Assembly (NCBI RefSeq): GCF_000020365.1
Contig: NC_012108.1
Location: 1,922,001-1,986,000 of the forward strand
Direction of reading: 5' to 3'
Source: Desulforapulum autotrophicum HRM2
GTDB taxonomy: Bacteria > Desulfobacterota > Desulfobacteria > Desulfobacterales > Desulfobacteraceae
Length of the DNA: 64,000 bases
Shown: positions 18,157 to 26,747 of the stretch, one piece after another
Position numbering within the stretch: position 1 is the stretch's first letter
Layout of the letters: every line of letters begins with the position of its first letter
Made by a program: the position numbers and the translations under genes
The notes under the pieces: model-generated
Told to the model about the DNA's origin: nothing
Seen by the model: only the letters and a program-made list of their open reading frames with translations
Database searches by the model: none

Positions 18157-20100
18157 ATGGAAGCTGAAAGGATTCTGGTCGTTGACGACGAAGTCAGGGT
18201 GGTGGAAACGATTCAGTTCTTCCTAGAACGGGAAGGGTATATAGTGGGCACGGCCTGTTGCGGCAGGGATGCTCTTTCCCTTTTTAGAGGAAGCCCTTTT
18301 GACCTGGTCCTTCTTGATATAAGTATGCCGGGTATGGACGGCTTTCACGTCATGGAACAACTGCTGGAGATCAACCCTGAACTTTTGGTTATCATGGTTA
18401 CGGGATATGCAACGGTTGAATCAGCAGTAAGAGCCCTGAAACAGGGGGCCTGCGACTATCTAAAAAAGCCCTTTGAGTATGCAGACCTGATCAAGACGGT
18501 GAAAAATGCCTTGAACAAAAAGCGTCTCATGCTGGAAAACAAAGCCATGACAGCAAGGTTAGAGGCCTCTGAACTCAGATGCCGATACATGGTCAACAAC
18601 TCCCCGGATTTGATCTATACCCTTGATCCAAAGGGGTGCTTTACCTTTATTAACAATGAGTTCAGGCGGGTTTTGGGCTACAGTCGGATATCTGTTCTGG
18701 GAAAACATTTTTCCCATGTCGTCCATCCCGATGATTTCAAAAAGTGTGAGCCTGGTATGGTTCCAGGAGTCATGCCTGCTGAAGGTGGGGGCGCCTTCCA
18801 GATACGTTTTAAAAAAGCCAGATTAAAATCAGAGACCGATCCATGCAACGATTTTATATGGGTTGAGCTCAAGGCTACGTTCATGCGGTTGCCTGAGGGT
18901 GAAAGTCAAATCTACTGTATTGCAAGGGATGTAACCGAAAGAAATAATCTCCATGAACAGCTTCACCAGGCTCAGAAAATGGAGGCCATCGGTACCCTTG
19001 CCGGTGGTATTGCCCATGATTTTAACAATATTCTCATGGGGATACAGGGTTACACCTCACTTGTCCGTTCGACCCTTGCACCGGAAAGTCCAGAGGCTAT
19101 AAAGCTTTCATATATTGAAGATTATGTGAATTCCGGGTCTGATATGACCCGTCAACTTCTGGGGTTTGCCCAGAAGAACGACCATGAACTCAACTTTGTA
19201 AATATCAATTATATCCTGAAAATGTCTGCAAAGATGTTCGGCAGAACCAAAAAAGATATTACCATTCACCAGAATCTTGAAAAAAAACTATGGAGCTGTG
19301 AGGTGGATGAGGGACAGGTTCAGCAGGTGTTGCTGAATCTCTATGTTAATGCCTGGCAGGCCATGCCCAGCGGCGGCCGAATTTATATAAAGACCGAAAA
19401 TTTGATTGTTCCGGAATTAAAATACAAGGCGCTTGGGCTGAAAAAATCGGGTAAATATGTTCGTGTTTCGGTGGTTGATACAGGATTGGGGATGGACTCA
19501 AAGACCATGGAACGAATTTTTGACCCCTTTTTTACCACCAAGGAGATGGGGGGGGGGACAGGGCTTGGTCTTGCCACGGCCTATGGAATTATCAAGGGCC
19601 ATGGGGGTACGTTCCGGGTTTTAAGCAAAAAGGGCGAGGGATCATCCTTTGCTTTTTATCTGCCTGCGAAAGAATTGCAGTCTAATAGGTGCAGCCTTGA
19701 CGGAAAAAAATCTGAGGTCATCATCAATGGCAAGGGCTGTGTGCTGCTTGTTGATGATGAAGAGAATGTACTGGAGGTCTGCTCGGAGATGATTGAAAGT
19801 CTGGGGTACTCTGTCAGGGCTGTTGGTAACGGGCGGGATGCCATAGAATTTGTGAAAAAGAACGGTAAGAACATTGACCTTGTTATCCTTGATATGGTCA
19901 TGCCTGGGATGAATGGATTTGAAACCTATCAGCGGATTAAAACCATTCAGCCGGAAACAAAAGTGCTTCTCTCCAGTGGATACAGCAAAATCGAAGACCT
20001 TGGGGAGATTTTTGATTCAACCCTTGGAAATTTTATCCCAAAGCCCTATAGTATGGCTTTGCTTTCTGAAAAAATAAACAGGGTGTGTGCCCTGGGATAG
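18157..20100 (+). CDS. Hybrid sensor histidine kinase (REC-PAS-HisKA-HATPase-REC)
   Basis: 647 residues, no membrane segment. An N-terminal receiver (LVLLDISMPGMDG, Asp56; VTGYATVESAVRALKQGACDYLKKPF) is followed by a PAS domain (about 145-265), a HisKA box IAHDFNNILMG (His287), an ATPase domain (VLLNLYVNAWQAM, DTGLGMD, GTGLGLATAYGII), and a C-terminal receiver (LVILDMVMPGMNG, Asp579). With both ends receivers and no output domain, it probably works in a phosphorelay. It follows the oxidoreductase by 38 nt and may be in one transcript with it. The input is unknown. A bidirectional terminator follows. Confidence 0.92.
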   Translation: MEAERILVVDDEVRVVETIQFFLEREGYIVGTACCGRDALSLFRGSPFDLVLLDISMPGMDGFHVMEQLLEINPELLVIMVTGYATVESAVRALKQGACDYLKKPFEYADLIKTVKNALNKKRLMLENKAMTARLEASELRCRYMVNNSPDLIYTLDPKGCFTFINNEFRRVLGYSRISVLGKHFSHVVHPDDFKKCEPGMVPGVMPAEGGGAFQIRFKKARLKSETDPCNDFIWVELKATFMRLPEGESQIYCIARDVTERNNLHEQLHQAQKMEAIGTLAGGIAHDFNNILMGIQGYTSLVRSTLAPESPEAIKLSYIEDYVNSGSDMTRQLLGFAQKNDHELNFVNINYILKMSAKMFGRTKKDITIHQNLEKKLWSCEVDEGQVQQVLLNLYVNAWQAMPSGGRIYIKTENLIVPELKYKALGLKKSGKYVRVSVVDTGLGMDSKTMERIFDPFFTTKEMGGGTGLGLATAYGIIKGHGGTFRVLSKKGEGSSFAFYLPAKELQSNRCSLDGKKSEVIINGKGCVLLVDDEENVLEVCSEMIESLGYSVRAVGNGRDAIEFVKKNGKNIDLVILDMVMPGMNGFETYQRIKTIQPETKVLLSSGYSKIEDLGEIFDSTLGNFIPKPYSMALLSEKINRVCALG

Positions 20101-20122
20101 AGAACAGCCTCTAAAACAAGAA

Positions 20123-20152
20123 GAGCCCGGAAAAGATTTCTTTTCCGGGCTC
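20123..20152. terminator. Bidirectional terminator
   Basis: Stem GAGCCCGGAAAAG with CTTTTCCGGGCTC (20123-20152), with A/T flanks. It lies between the plus-strand kinase and the minus-strand pyrophosphatase, which converge here. Confidence 0.8.
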
Positions 20153-20165
20153 CCATGTTTAATGC

Positions 20166-21086
20166 TTATGCAAAGGCTTTCTCAAGGTTGGGAACAACCT
20201 GTTTTTTACGGCTCATGACGCCGTCAAGCCAGACCTTGCTGTTTTTGGGAGTAGCACCAAAAGCTTTTTCAATGACAGACTCATCGTCGGATGCAATGAG
20301 TACTTCAGATCCTTCCTTGATTATGTCGGTAAGGAGGAGGAAAACGCTGTGACGTCCACCCTCTTTCTTAAGGGCGATAATGTCTTTTTCAAGGTCTGCT
20401 TTGACCTTGTCAAGAATCGAAAGATCTACAACTTCAAGCTGACCGATGCCGACCTTTTTTCCGTTCATGTTAAAATCCTTGTAGTCGCGAAGAACCAGTT
20501 CACGAACAGGGGTTCCGTCAACGGCTGATTTTACTTTGAACATATCCATGCCAAGGGCCTGGGTGTCAGTGATCCCGGCAGCTTTGGCAAGGGCTTCACA
20601 TGCTTTTTTGTCGGCGTCCGTGCAGGTGGCTGACTTGAAAATGACCGTATCGGAAAGGATGGCGCAGAGCATTATACCTGCGATATCTTTTGGGATTTCG
20701 ATTTTGTTGAAGTCGTACATGGATTTAATGACGGTGCAGGTGCAGCCCACAGGCCAGATCCAGCACTCCAGGGGTTGGGATGTGGTGACATCTCCGAGTT
20801 TGTGGTGGTCTACAATGCCAAGAATGTTGGCCTCACCAAGATCGTCAGGGCTTTGGGCAAGATCTGAATGATCCACAAGATAGACATCTTTGCCTGCAAA
20901 GGACGTAACAACAGCGGGTGCTGCAACTTTGAACTTTTCAAGTACAAATTTTGATTCAGGTGTCAGTTCTCCCTGGATTGCAGGGGTGATTGTCTCACCA
21001 AGTTTTTTTTTGAGATCAGCCAGGGCAATGGCTGCGCAGACAGAGTCCGTATCCGGATTCTTGTGACCAAATACTAAAGTTGACAT
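20166..21086 (-). CDS. ppaC: Manganese-dependent inorganic pyrophosphatase (family II)
   Basis: Hydrolyses PPi, which matters in sulfate reducers where sulfate activation releases PPi. 306 residues, the usual DHH-family length: VFGHKNPDTDSVCAAIA carries the metal-binding His and Asp residues, VDHSDLAQ and GIVDHHKLGD (DHH motif) the rest of the site, and GGRHSVFLLLTDI with S-x-RKKQVVP binds the product. The frame is open to 21152, but ATG 21086 sits behind an AGGAGG box. No CBS domains, so it is the simple non-regulated form. Confidence 0.95.
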   Translation of the reverse strand: MSTLVFGHKNPDTDSVCAAIALADLKKKLGETITPAIQGELTPESKFVLEKFKVAAPAVVTSFAGKDVYLVDHSDLAQSPDDLGEANILGIVDHHKLGDVTTSQPLECWIWPVGCTCTVIKSMYDFNKIEIPKDIAGIMLCAILSDTVIFKSATCTDADKKACEALAKAAGITDTQALGMDMFKVKSAVDGTPVRELVLRDYKDFNMNGKKVGIGQLEVVDLSILDKVKADLEKDIIALKKEGGRHSVFLLLTDIIKEGSEVLIASDDESVIEKAFGATPKNSKVWLDGVMSRKKQVVPNLEKAFA

Positions 21087-21320
21087 AAATCCTCCTAGGT
21101 TTTTATATGCAGAATTTGCATTAATTCGACGATCAATTGAACCATTGACCATCCGTATCGATTATACTTTTTTATCTTTACAGTTCGTCCTAACGGTAGA
21201 TTAAAACCCTTATAAAATGGATTTGCCAGATACACAAGGAAAATTTTATTTATTGACCCGGGGCGTAACATTAATACAGGTTGCATCTTTAAGGCGGTTT
21301 GTGATATTTAAATTTGTGTT

Positions 21321-21653
21321 ATGAAACAGTATCTAATTGACGGGCTCAGCCCCCAGGATCATGAACGACTAAAGGCGTATCTGGATGAACATCACGGTCC
21401 CTGTGACCTTGGCGCAATCTACTGGATCAAGCTTGAACAGGCCCTTTTGACCCCTCTTCAACAAGAGCATACCCTTTGTGCTCCTCATTTCTTTGCCTTG
21501 GAACTTGGCAGAGACTATTTATCCTGTGAGTTGTTAGTCAGGATAAAAACCAATATAAAGTGTGACTGCATGGGGTATGCAACCCTGGAGCAGAGAGAGT
21601 GGCTCATGGAATTTGCTGACGGACTGCTTGATACCCTTAGGATAACGGTTTGA
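21321..21653 (+). CDS. Uncharacterised small protein upstream of RNase J
   Basis: Not recognised. 110 residues, acidic to neutral, mainly helical, with five Cys (two in CDC). No signal peptide or transmembrane segment. Its stop lies 18 nt before the RNase J ATG, so it is likely the first gene of an operon with rnj and ftsK. Codon usage is like its neighbours and the frame is uninterrupted, so it is probably real. Confidence 0.7.
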   Translation: MKQYLIDGLSPQDHERLKAYLDEHHGPCDLGAIYWIKLEQALLTPLQQEHTLCAPHFFALELGRDYLSCELLVRIKTNIKCDCMGYATLEQREWLMEFADGLLDTLRITV

Positions 21654-21670
21654 GCCCGGGAGGCCATGAC

Positions 21671-23320
21671 ATGTTAAAGATAATACCCCTTGGCGGACTG
21701 GGTGAAATCGGCCTGAACATGATGGTGTTTGAGTATGGTGATACCATCGTTGTCATTGATGCCGGTCTTATGTTTCCCGAGGATTACATGCTGGGGGTGG
21801 ACATTGTTATTCCTGAAATGGAGTATCTCAGGGAAAACAGGGACAGATTAAAGGCCGTTGTGCTGACCCACGCCCATGAGGATCATATCGGGGCCATTGC
21901 CTATCTCTTAAAGGAATTTCCGGTTTCCGTGTATGGTACGCCTTTCACCCTCAGTGTGGTAAAGAACAAGCTCAGGGAATTTGATATTCTCAATATGGCT
22001 GAACTCAATGTTGTCATGCCCTTGGACAGAATTAAGATCGGCGCATTTGACATTGAGTTTATCCGGGTGAGTCATAGCACCGTCGACGTTGTAGGGCTTG
22101 CCATTCGCACACCCGTTGGCATGATTGTCCACACGGGCGACTTTCGGATCAACCACTGCTTTGATATGTCCAACTGCACGGATATTTCCCGGTTTGCCAA
22201 GTGCGGTGAGGAGGGCGTTCTTGCCCTTCTTTCCGATTCGACCAATGCTGAAAAGGATGGGTATACCGAGTCGGACCAGATTGTCAAGGAGAGCCTTGCA
22301 AAGATTGTTGCAAGGAGTGAGGGCAGGGTACTCATTGCCCTGTTTGCCTCCAACGTTTTCCGAATCCGGCAGATCATAGACATTGCCCTTAAAAACAACC
22401 GCAAAATCGTATTGAACGGCAGAAGTATCGAGCAGACCGTGGCCATTGCCAAGGAGCTTGGCTACCTTGACTGGCCTGAGCACATGTCCCTTGACCTGAG
22501 AAAGGTGAATTCGTTTCCTGACGATAAGATCATGGTGATCACCACGGGCAGTCAGGGAGAACCCATGTCGGCCCTATCGCGCATGGCGACCGGGTTCCAC
22601 AAGCAGTTGAATATCAAAAAAGGTGACACCGTCATCCTCTCTTCAAAATCCATTCCCGGTAATGAAAAGGCCATTTCAAATATCATCAACAACCTCTACC
22701 GCAGGGGTGCCGAGGTGGTACACGATAAGATCGCCAAGGTCCATGTGTCCGGCCATGCCTGCAGGGAAGAGCTCAAGCTCATGATCAACCTGGTCAAGCC
22801 AAAATATTTTATTCCCATCCACGGCGAATACCGTCACCTGGTGATCCACGCCAGACTTGCCGAGAAACAGGGAATTCCTCGCCATCGTGTGCTTGCGGCG
22901 GAGAACGGTAATGTGATCTGCTTTGACGACAAAGGGGCAAAGATCGACGGTCAGGTGTACACCGGACGGGTCCTCATTGACGGTAAGGGAATTGGGGATG
23001 TGGGCCGCAGCGTGTTAAAGGAAAGACGCAACCTTTCCGAAGATGGCCTTGTGGTGGTCTCCATGATCATTGACGAGGAGACCGGTATTGTGCTTTACGG
23101 CCCGGAACTGGTTTCCAAGGGTTTTGTCTTTGGCGCTGAAACAGGCTATCTGGTGGATGATGCCCAGTGTGTTATCCTTGAGATAGTGGAAGAGGTGGAG
23201 GTGGGCAGCGAGTCCAGGGTGGACGTGATTCGTTCCCGACTCCAGAAGGCACTTAAACAGTATTTTTTCTTTACCATAAGGCGTCGTCCGCTGATTCTGC
23301 CCATTATTATTGAAGTATGA
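21671..23320 (+). CDS. rnj: Ribonuclease J
   Basis: Metallo-beta-lactamase/beta-CASP nuclease with 5'-3' exo- and endonuclease activity on RNA. 549 residues, normal length. LGGLGEIGLNMMVFEYG is the N-terminus, LTHAHEDHIGA the Zn-binding HxHxDH motif, HTGDFRI and SDSTNAEKDGYTESD other metal and core motifs, and VSGHACREELKLMINLVKPKYFIPIHGEYRH the beta-CASP B/C region. The ATG at 21671 has GGGAGG upstream, better than the frame opening at 21650. It overlaps ftsK (ATGA). RNase J is widespread in deltaproteobacteria. Confidence 0.94.
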   Translation: MLKIIPLGGLGEIGLNMMVFEYGDTIVVIDAGLMFPEDYMLGVDIVIPEMEYLRENRDRLKAVVLTHAHEDHIGAIAYLLKEFPVSVYGTPFTLSVVKNKLREFDILNMAELNVVMPLDRIKIGAFDIEFIRVSHSTVDVVGLAIRTPVGMIVHTGDFRINHCFDMSNCTDISRFAKCGEEGVLALLSDSTNAEKDGYTESDQIVKESLAKIVARSEGRVLIALFASNVFRIRQIIDIALKNNRKIVLNGRSIEQTVAIAKELGYLDWPEHMSLDLRKVNSFPDDKIMVITTGSQGEPMSALSRMATGFHKQLNIKKGDTVILSSKSIPGNEKAISNIINNLYRRGAEVVHDKIAKVHVSGHACREELKLMINLVKPKYFIPIHGEYRHLVIHARLAEKQGIPRHRVLAAENGNVICFDDKGAKIDGQVYTGRVLIDGKGIGDVGRSVLKERRNLSEDGLVVVSMIIDEETGIVLYGPELVSKGFVFGAETGYLVDDAQCVILEIVEEVEVGSESRVDVIRSRLQKALKQYFFFTIRRRPLILPIIIEV

Positions 23321-25611
23321 GAAAAGAGATTCTCGGTATTTTATTTGTTTTTCTGGTTGCCTTGACCTTTGTCAGTCTTGTCTCCTACAGTCCCCTTGAT
23401 CCTTCAATCAATACACGTATCTTTTCGGCCCATCAGCATATTCACAACTATTTTGGCCTGGTGGGTGCCCATTTGTCGGGCTTTCTCATCGCTGTTTTTG
23501 GACTTGGTGCATTCTGGGTGCCGATCCTGCTCCTGCTCTGCTCGTTCTGGTATTTTAAGAAACGTTCCAGCCGGAACATCGGCAGGATCATGGGTATGAC
23601 CCTTTGTGGGGGAATGCTGGTGGTGGTGTCAACGGGTAGTGCGCTTTCCCTTGTCCAGGAGAGTTATTCTCTATGGGGACAGGCCTACTCTTCAGGCGGA
23701 GCCGTTGGAATCCCCTTTGCCGCTTTTCTTGTGCGTTATACCAACGTTGTTGGCTGTGTCATGATCCTGGTCCTTCTTTTTTCCGTGGGTTTTGTGTTGA
23801 CCACGGGCATATCCATGGTGACGGTGTTTGCCTTTTTTAAACAGCAGGTCCTTGGCATTGTGCGTATTCTGGCAGACGGGGCAAAGGTGATTGGCCGCTG
23901 GTGCAGGGCCGGTATTCTTGGATTGCGAAACAGACGCGAACAACGGATTAAAACCATTGATGTTGGAAACGAAAAACCTGTCCGACGGTTAACCCTTTTT
24001 CCCAGGAGATCATTGTCCGTCAAATCAGACGGCACCGGGGAAAATCTTGATTCGGGAAAGGCTGCCTCCAAAAAGGGCGGGTCAGGGGCCATTGTGATTG
24101 AAACGCCTTCCCTGGATTCGGCCGCAAGACCCATGAAGCCCATTGATGACGTGAGAACCTCCTCTGACTTTACCCTTCCCATGGTTTCTCTACTCAAGGA
24201 AAAAAAGGCGGTAAAGTGCAAGATAAACATTGAGCTTCTTAGGAAAAAAGGGGAGATCCTCGAAAAAAAACTCACGGATTTCGGCATTTCAGGCGAGGTG
24301 GTTGAGATTCTTCCCGGGCCTGTGATCACCACCTTTGAGTATCGACCGGCCCCTGGGGTCAAGATCAGCAAGATCGTGAACCTCACCGACGATCTTGCCC
24401 TTGCCCTGAGCGCCTTAAGTATACGCATTGTTGCACCCATTCCAGGAAAGGATGTTGTCGGGGTTGAAATCCCCAATGACCGACGTGATTTTGTTACCCT
24501 GAGGGAGATTATCACCTCCACGGCTTTTATCAACTCTTCGTCAAAGCTGACCCTTGCCCTTGGCAAGGATATTCTTGGCGTTCCCGTTGCTGCTGCCATG
24601 GAACGCATGCCCCACCTTCTGATTGCAGGTGCCACAGGTACAGGAAAAAGCGTGGGGCTTAACGCCATGATCATCAGCCTTCTTTACAAGGCATCCCCAA
24701 AGGAGGTTAAGTTTATCATGGTGGATCCCAAGCGAATTGAGTTATCGGTTTACGATGGGATTCCCCATTTGATCTCACCGGTGGTCACGGATATGAAAAA
24801 GGCAACCAATGCTCTTTTCTGGGCTGTTCGGGAGATGGAGCGGCGCTATGAGCTTCTGGCGGAAAATGGTGTTCGAAACATTCTCCAGTACAACGAACTT
24901 GTGGAAAAGGGCGGGACAAAAGACGCTGAAAAGACCGATGGTGGTGAAAATGGTGAAGTTGAAAAATTACCCTATATCGTCGTTATTGTAGATGAATTTG
25001 CTGATCTAATGATGGTTGCCTCAAGGGAGGTGGAATCTGCCCTGATCCGCCTTGCCCAGATGGCAAGGGCTGCAGGTATCCATCTGATTCTTGCCACCCA
25101 GCGGCCGTCCGTGGATGTTCTCACCGGGATAATCAAGGCGAACTTCCCCACCCGGATTTCCTTCCAGGTTTCGTCACGTATTGATTCAAGGACCATTCTT
25201 GACTCCAACGGGTCGGAACGCCTGCTCGGTAACGGGGATATGCTTTTTCTTCCCCCTGGAACGGGGAGACTCCAGCGCATACAGTGTGCATACATTTCAG
25301 AGGCCGAAATTGCACGGGTTACAGGATTCTTAAAGGATCAGCAGGCCCCGGAATATGTGGAGGATGTCACCGAGCGGACTGATGACAGCAAGAACGGTGA
25401 CAAAGAGACCGAATATGATGAGAAATACGATGAGGCAGTGGCCCTTGTGACCAAAACACGCCAGGCATCCATCTCAAGCGTTCAGCGACATCTGAGGATC
25501 GGGTACAACCGGGCTGCCAGGATCATTGAGGTCATGGAGCAGGAGGGCATTATCGGTCCCCAGGAGGGGGCCAAACAGCGGGAGGTGCTGGTAAAGCGTT
25601 ATGACGATTGA
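23317..25611 (+). CDS. ftsK: DNA translocase FtsK/SpoIIIE
   Basis: Septal motor that pumps chromosome ends between daughter cells. 764 residues: about four N-terminal transmembrane helices (residues 1-170), a basic linker to about 300, the alpha/beta motor with Walker A GATGTGKS (about 438-445) and Walker B VVIVDEFADLMM (about 553), and the arginine-rich ATQRPSVDVLTGIIKANFP segment. The gamma winged helix at 700-764 (ASISSVQRHLRIGYNRAARIIEVME) reads KOPS sites. The start overlaps the RNase J stop. Complete and standard. Confidence 0.95.
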   Translation: MRKEILGILFVFLVALTFVSLVSYSPLDPSINTRIFSAHQHIHNYFGLVGAHLSGFLIAVFGLGAFWVPILLLLCSFWYFKKRSSRNIGRIMGMTLCGGMLVVVSTGSALSLVQESYSLWGQAYSSGGAVGIPFAAFLVRYTNVVGCVMILVLLFSVGFVLTTGISMVTVFAFFKQQVLGIVRILADGAKVIGRWCRAGILGLRNRREQRIKTIDVGNEKPVRRLTLFPRRSLSVKSDGTGENLDSGKAASKKGGSGAIVIETPSLDSAARPMKPIDDVRTSSDFTLPMVSLLKEKKAVKCKINIELLRKKGEILEKKLTDFGISGEVVEILPGPVITTFEYRPAPGVKISKIVNLTDDLALALSALSIRIVAPIPGKDVVGVEIPNDRRDFVTLREIITSTAFINSSSKLTLALGKDILGVPVAAAMERMPHLLIAGATGTGKSVGLNAMIISLLYKASPKEVKFIMVDPKRIELSVYDGIPHLISPVVTDMKKATNALFWAVREMERRYELLAENGVRNILQYNELVEKGGTKDAEKTDGGENGEVEKLPYIVVIVDEFADLMMVASREVESALIRLAQMARAAGIHLILATQRPSVDVLTGIIKANFPTRISFQVSSRIDSRTILDSNGSERLLGNGDMLFLPPGTGRLQRIQCAYISEAEIARVTGFLKDQQAPEYVEDVTERTDDSKNGDKETEYDEKYDEAVALVTKTRQASISSVQRHLRIGYNRAARIIEVMEQEGIIGPQEGAKQREVLVKRYDD

Positions 25612-26215
25612 TTTTGAATTTGCACAAACCATCAAGGGGTTCATGGCCGATGAAGAGGCTGAACGGCTTTACCAGACAGCCCTTGATGCTGCAACCCTGG
25701 GTCCCTGCCTTGAAATTGGCTCCTATTGCGGAAAATCGGCCTACTTCATTGGTCTTGCCTGTAAACACAGACAGGGGGTGCTTTTTTCCGTGGACCACCA
25801 CAGCGGATCCGAAGAACAGCAGCCAGGCCAAGAATATTTTGATCCAGAGCTCTTTGATGAAAGACTGGGTCGTATTAATACCTTTTATTTCTTCCAGCAA
25901 ACCCTGGAACGGGCAGGACTGCTCGCAACGGTTGTGCCCCTGGTGTCAGACTCCAGAACAGCGGCACGGATGTGGTCCACCCCCCTGTCCCTTGTGTTTA
26001 TTGACGGGGGGCATACCTTTGAGGCCGCGTCCGACGATCTTCGTCTCTGGTCCCCCCACATCATGAACGATGGATTTCTTGTGATCCACGACATCTTTTT
26101 TGATCCAACCAAAGGGGGACAGGCCCCCCGAAAAATCTATGAAAAAGCCCTTTCCTCAGGCGATTACTATCCTGTTTCCATGACCCAAACCCTAGGCGTA
26201 TTAAAGCGTCGCTGA
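25601..26215 (+). CDS. Class I SAM-dependent methyltransferase (Methyltransf_24 type)
   Basis: 204 residues, cytoplasmic. A Rossmann methyltransferase core: LGPCLEIGSYCGKSAYFIG (SAM motif I), FSVDHHSG (motif II), VVPLVSDSRTAA, and LSLVFIDGGHTFEAASDDLRLW with a metal-binding-like Asp, as in the catechol-O-methyltransferase-like group. The substrate is unknown. The ATG lies 11 nt inside the end of ftsK, so translation is coupled. Confidence 0.8.
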   Translation: MTIDFEFAQTIKGFMADEEAERLYQTALDAATLGPCLEIGSYCGKSAYFIGLACKHRQGVLFSVDHHSGSEEQQPGQEYFDPELFDERLGRINTFYFFQQTLERAGLLATVVPLVSDSRTAARMWSTPLSLVFIDGGHTFEAASDDLRLWSPHIMNDGFLVIHDIFFDPTKGGQAPRKIYEKALSSGDYYPVSMTQTLGVLKRR

Positions 26216-26249
26216 TTTGGAACGCTACCCGGGGCGCTCTATTTTATGC

Positions 26250-26291
26250 TTGACTATGGTTTTGAATGAATATATGAATATGTCTACATAT
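26250..26291 (+). promoter_or_regulatory. Promoter and ArsR operator upstream of arsR
   Basis: TTGACT at 26250 and a weak -10 (TATGAA, 26273) are overlapped by the imperfect palindrome ATATG-N10-CATAT (26272-26291). The same palindrome type appears before the permease gene, which suggests autoregulation by the ArsR protein. Confidence 0.7.
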
Positions 26292-26309
26292 GTTGGAGGC
26301 TGATCCGCC

Positions 26310-26663
26310 ATGGCAAAAGAGAGCGTTGGGCAAGGTGCTTGTGGTCACACCGGAATGGTTGAGGCCGTAAAAAAAGGGATGGCAGGGGAGGCGGTTCTCC
26401 GTGACCTTGCAGATCTTTTCAAGGTTCTTTCGGACCATACCCGGGTGAGAATCCTCCACGCGCTTTTAAAGTCAGAGCTTTGCGTGTGTGACCTTGTGGA
26501 TGCCCTGGACATGAACCAGTCGGCCGTCTCCCATCAGTTAAGGGTTTTAAGATCGGCCAAGGTGGTGAAGTACAGAAAAGAGGGGAGGCACGTGTTTTAC
26601 AGCCTTGATGACGACCACGTTGTTTCTCTTTTGCAGGACGGGTTGGACCATGTGATGGAGTAG
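26310..26663 (+). CDS. ArsR/SmtB family metal-responsive repressor
   Basis: 117 residues with a winged-helix fold: DLFKVLSDHTRVRILHALL (helices 1-2), ELCVCDLVDAL with the CVC pair used for metal or metalloid sensing in ArsR/CadC relatives, QSAVSHQLRVLRSAKVVKYRKEGRHVFYSL (recognition helix and wing), and a helical end with His and Asp that could form an alpha5 site (DDDHVVSLLQDGLDHV). It has a good GGAGG ribosome-binding site. Matching operators precede it and the downstream permease. The sensed ion cannot be decided from sequence. Confidence 0.9.
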   Translation: MAKESVGQGACGHTGMVEAVKKGMAGEAVLRDLADLFKVLSDHTRVRILHALLKSELCVCDLVDALDMNQSAVSHQLRVLRSAKVVKYRKEGRHVFYSLDDDHVVSLLQDGLDHVME

Positions 26664-26696
26664 GAGCAGTTCAGTCTGCTTTTTTTTGGCAAATTC

Positions 26697-26716
26697 ATAT
26701 GAATGTATGTTCATAT
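26697..26716 (+). promoter_or_regulatory. ArsR operator upstream of permease
   Basis: Palindrome ATATGAA-TGTATG-TTCATAT with perfect 7-bp arms, 31 nt before the permease ATG. It is a stronger match than the one before arsR (26272) and is typical for ArsR/SmtB dimers. Confidence 0.75.
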
Positions 26717-26747
26717 TTTCAGGCTTAAGACCTTGCGGGGAAAGCAT

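Noticed and set aside
23736-24674. A 312-codon minus-strand ORF opposite ftsK
   Set aside because: Shadow of ftsK: it covers conserved motor-domain codons of the plus strand, has Ser/Arg-rich composition and no family resemblance.
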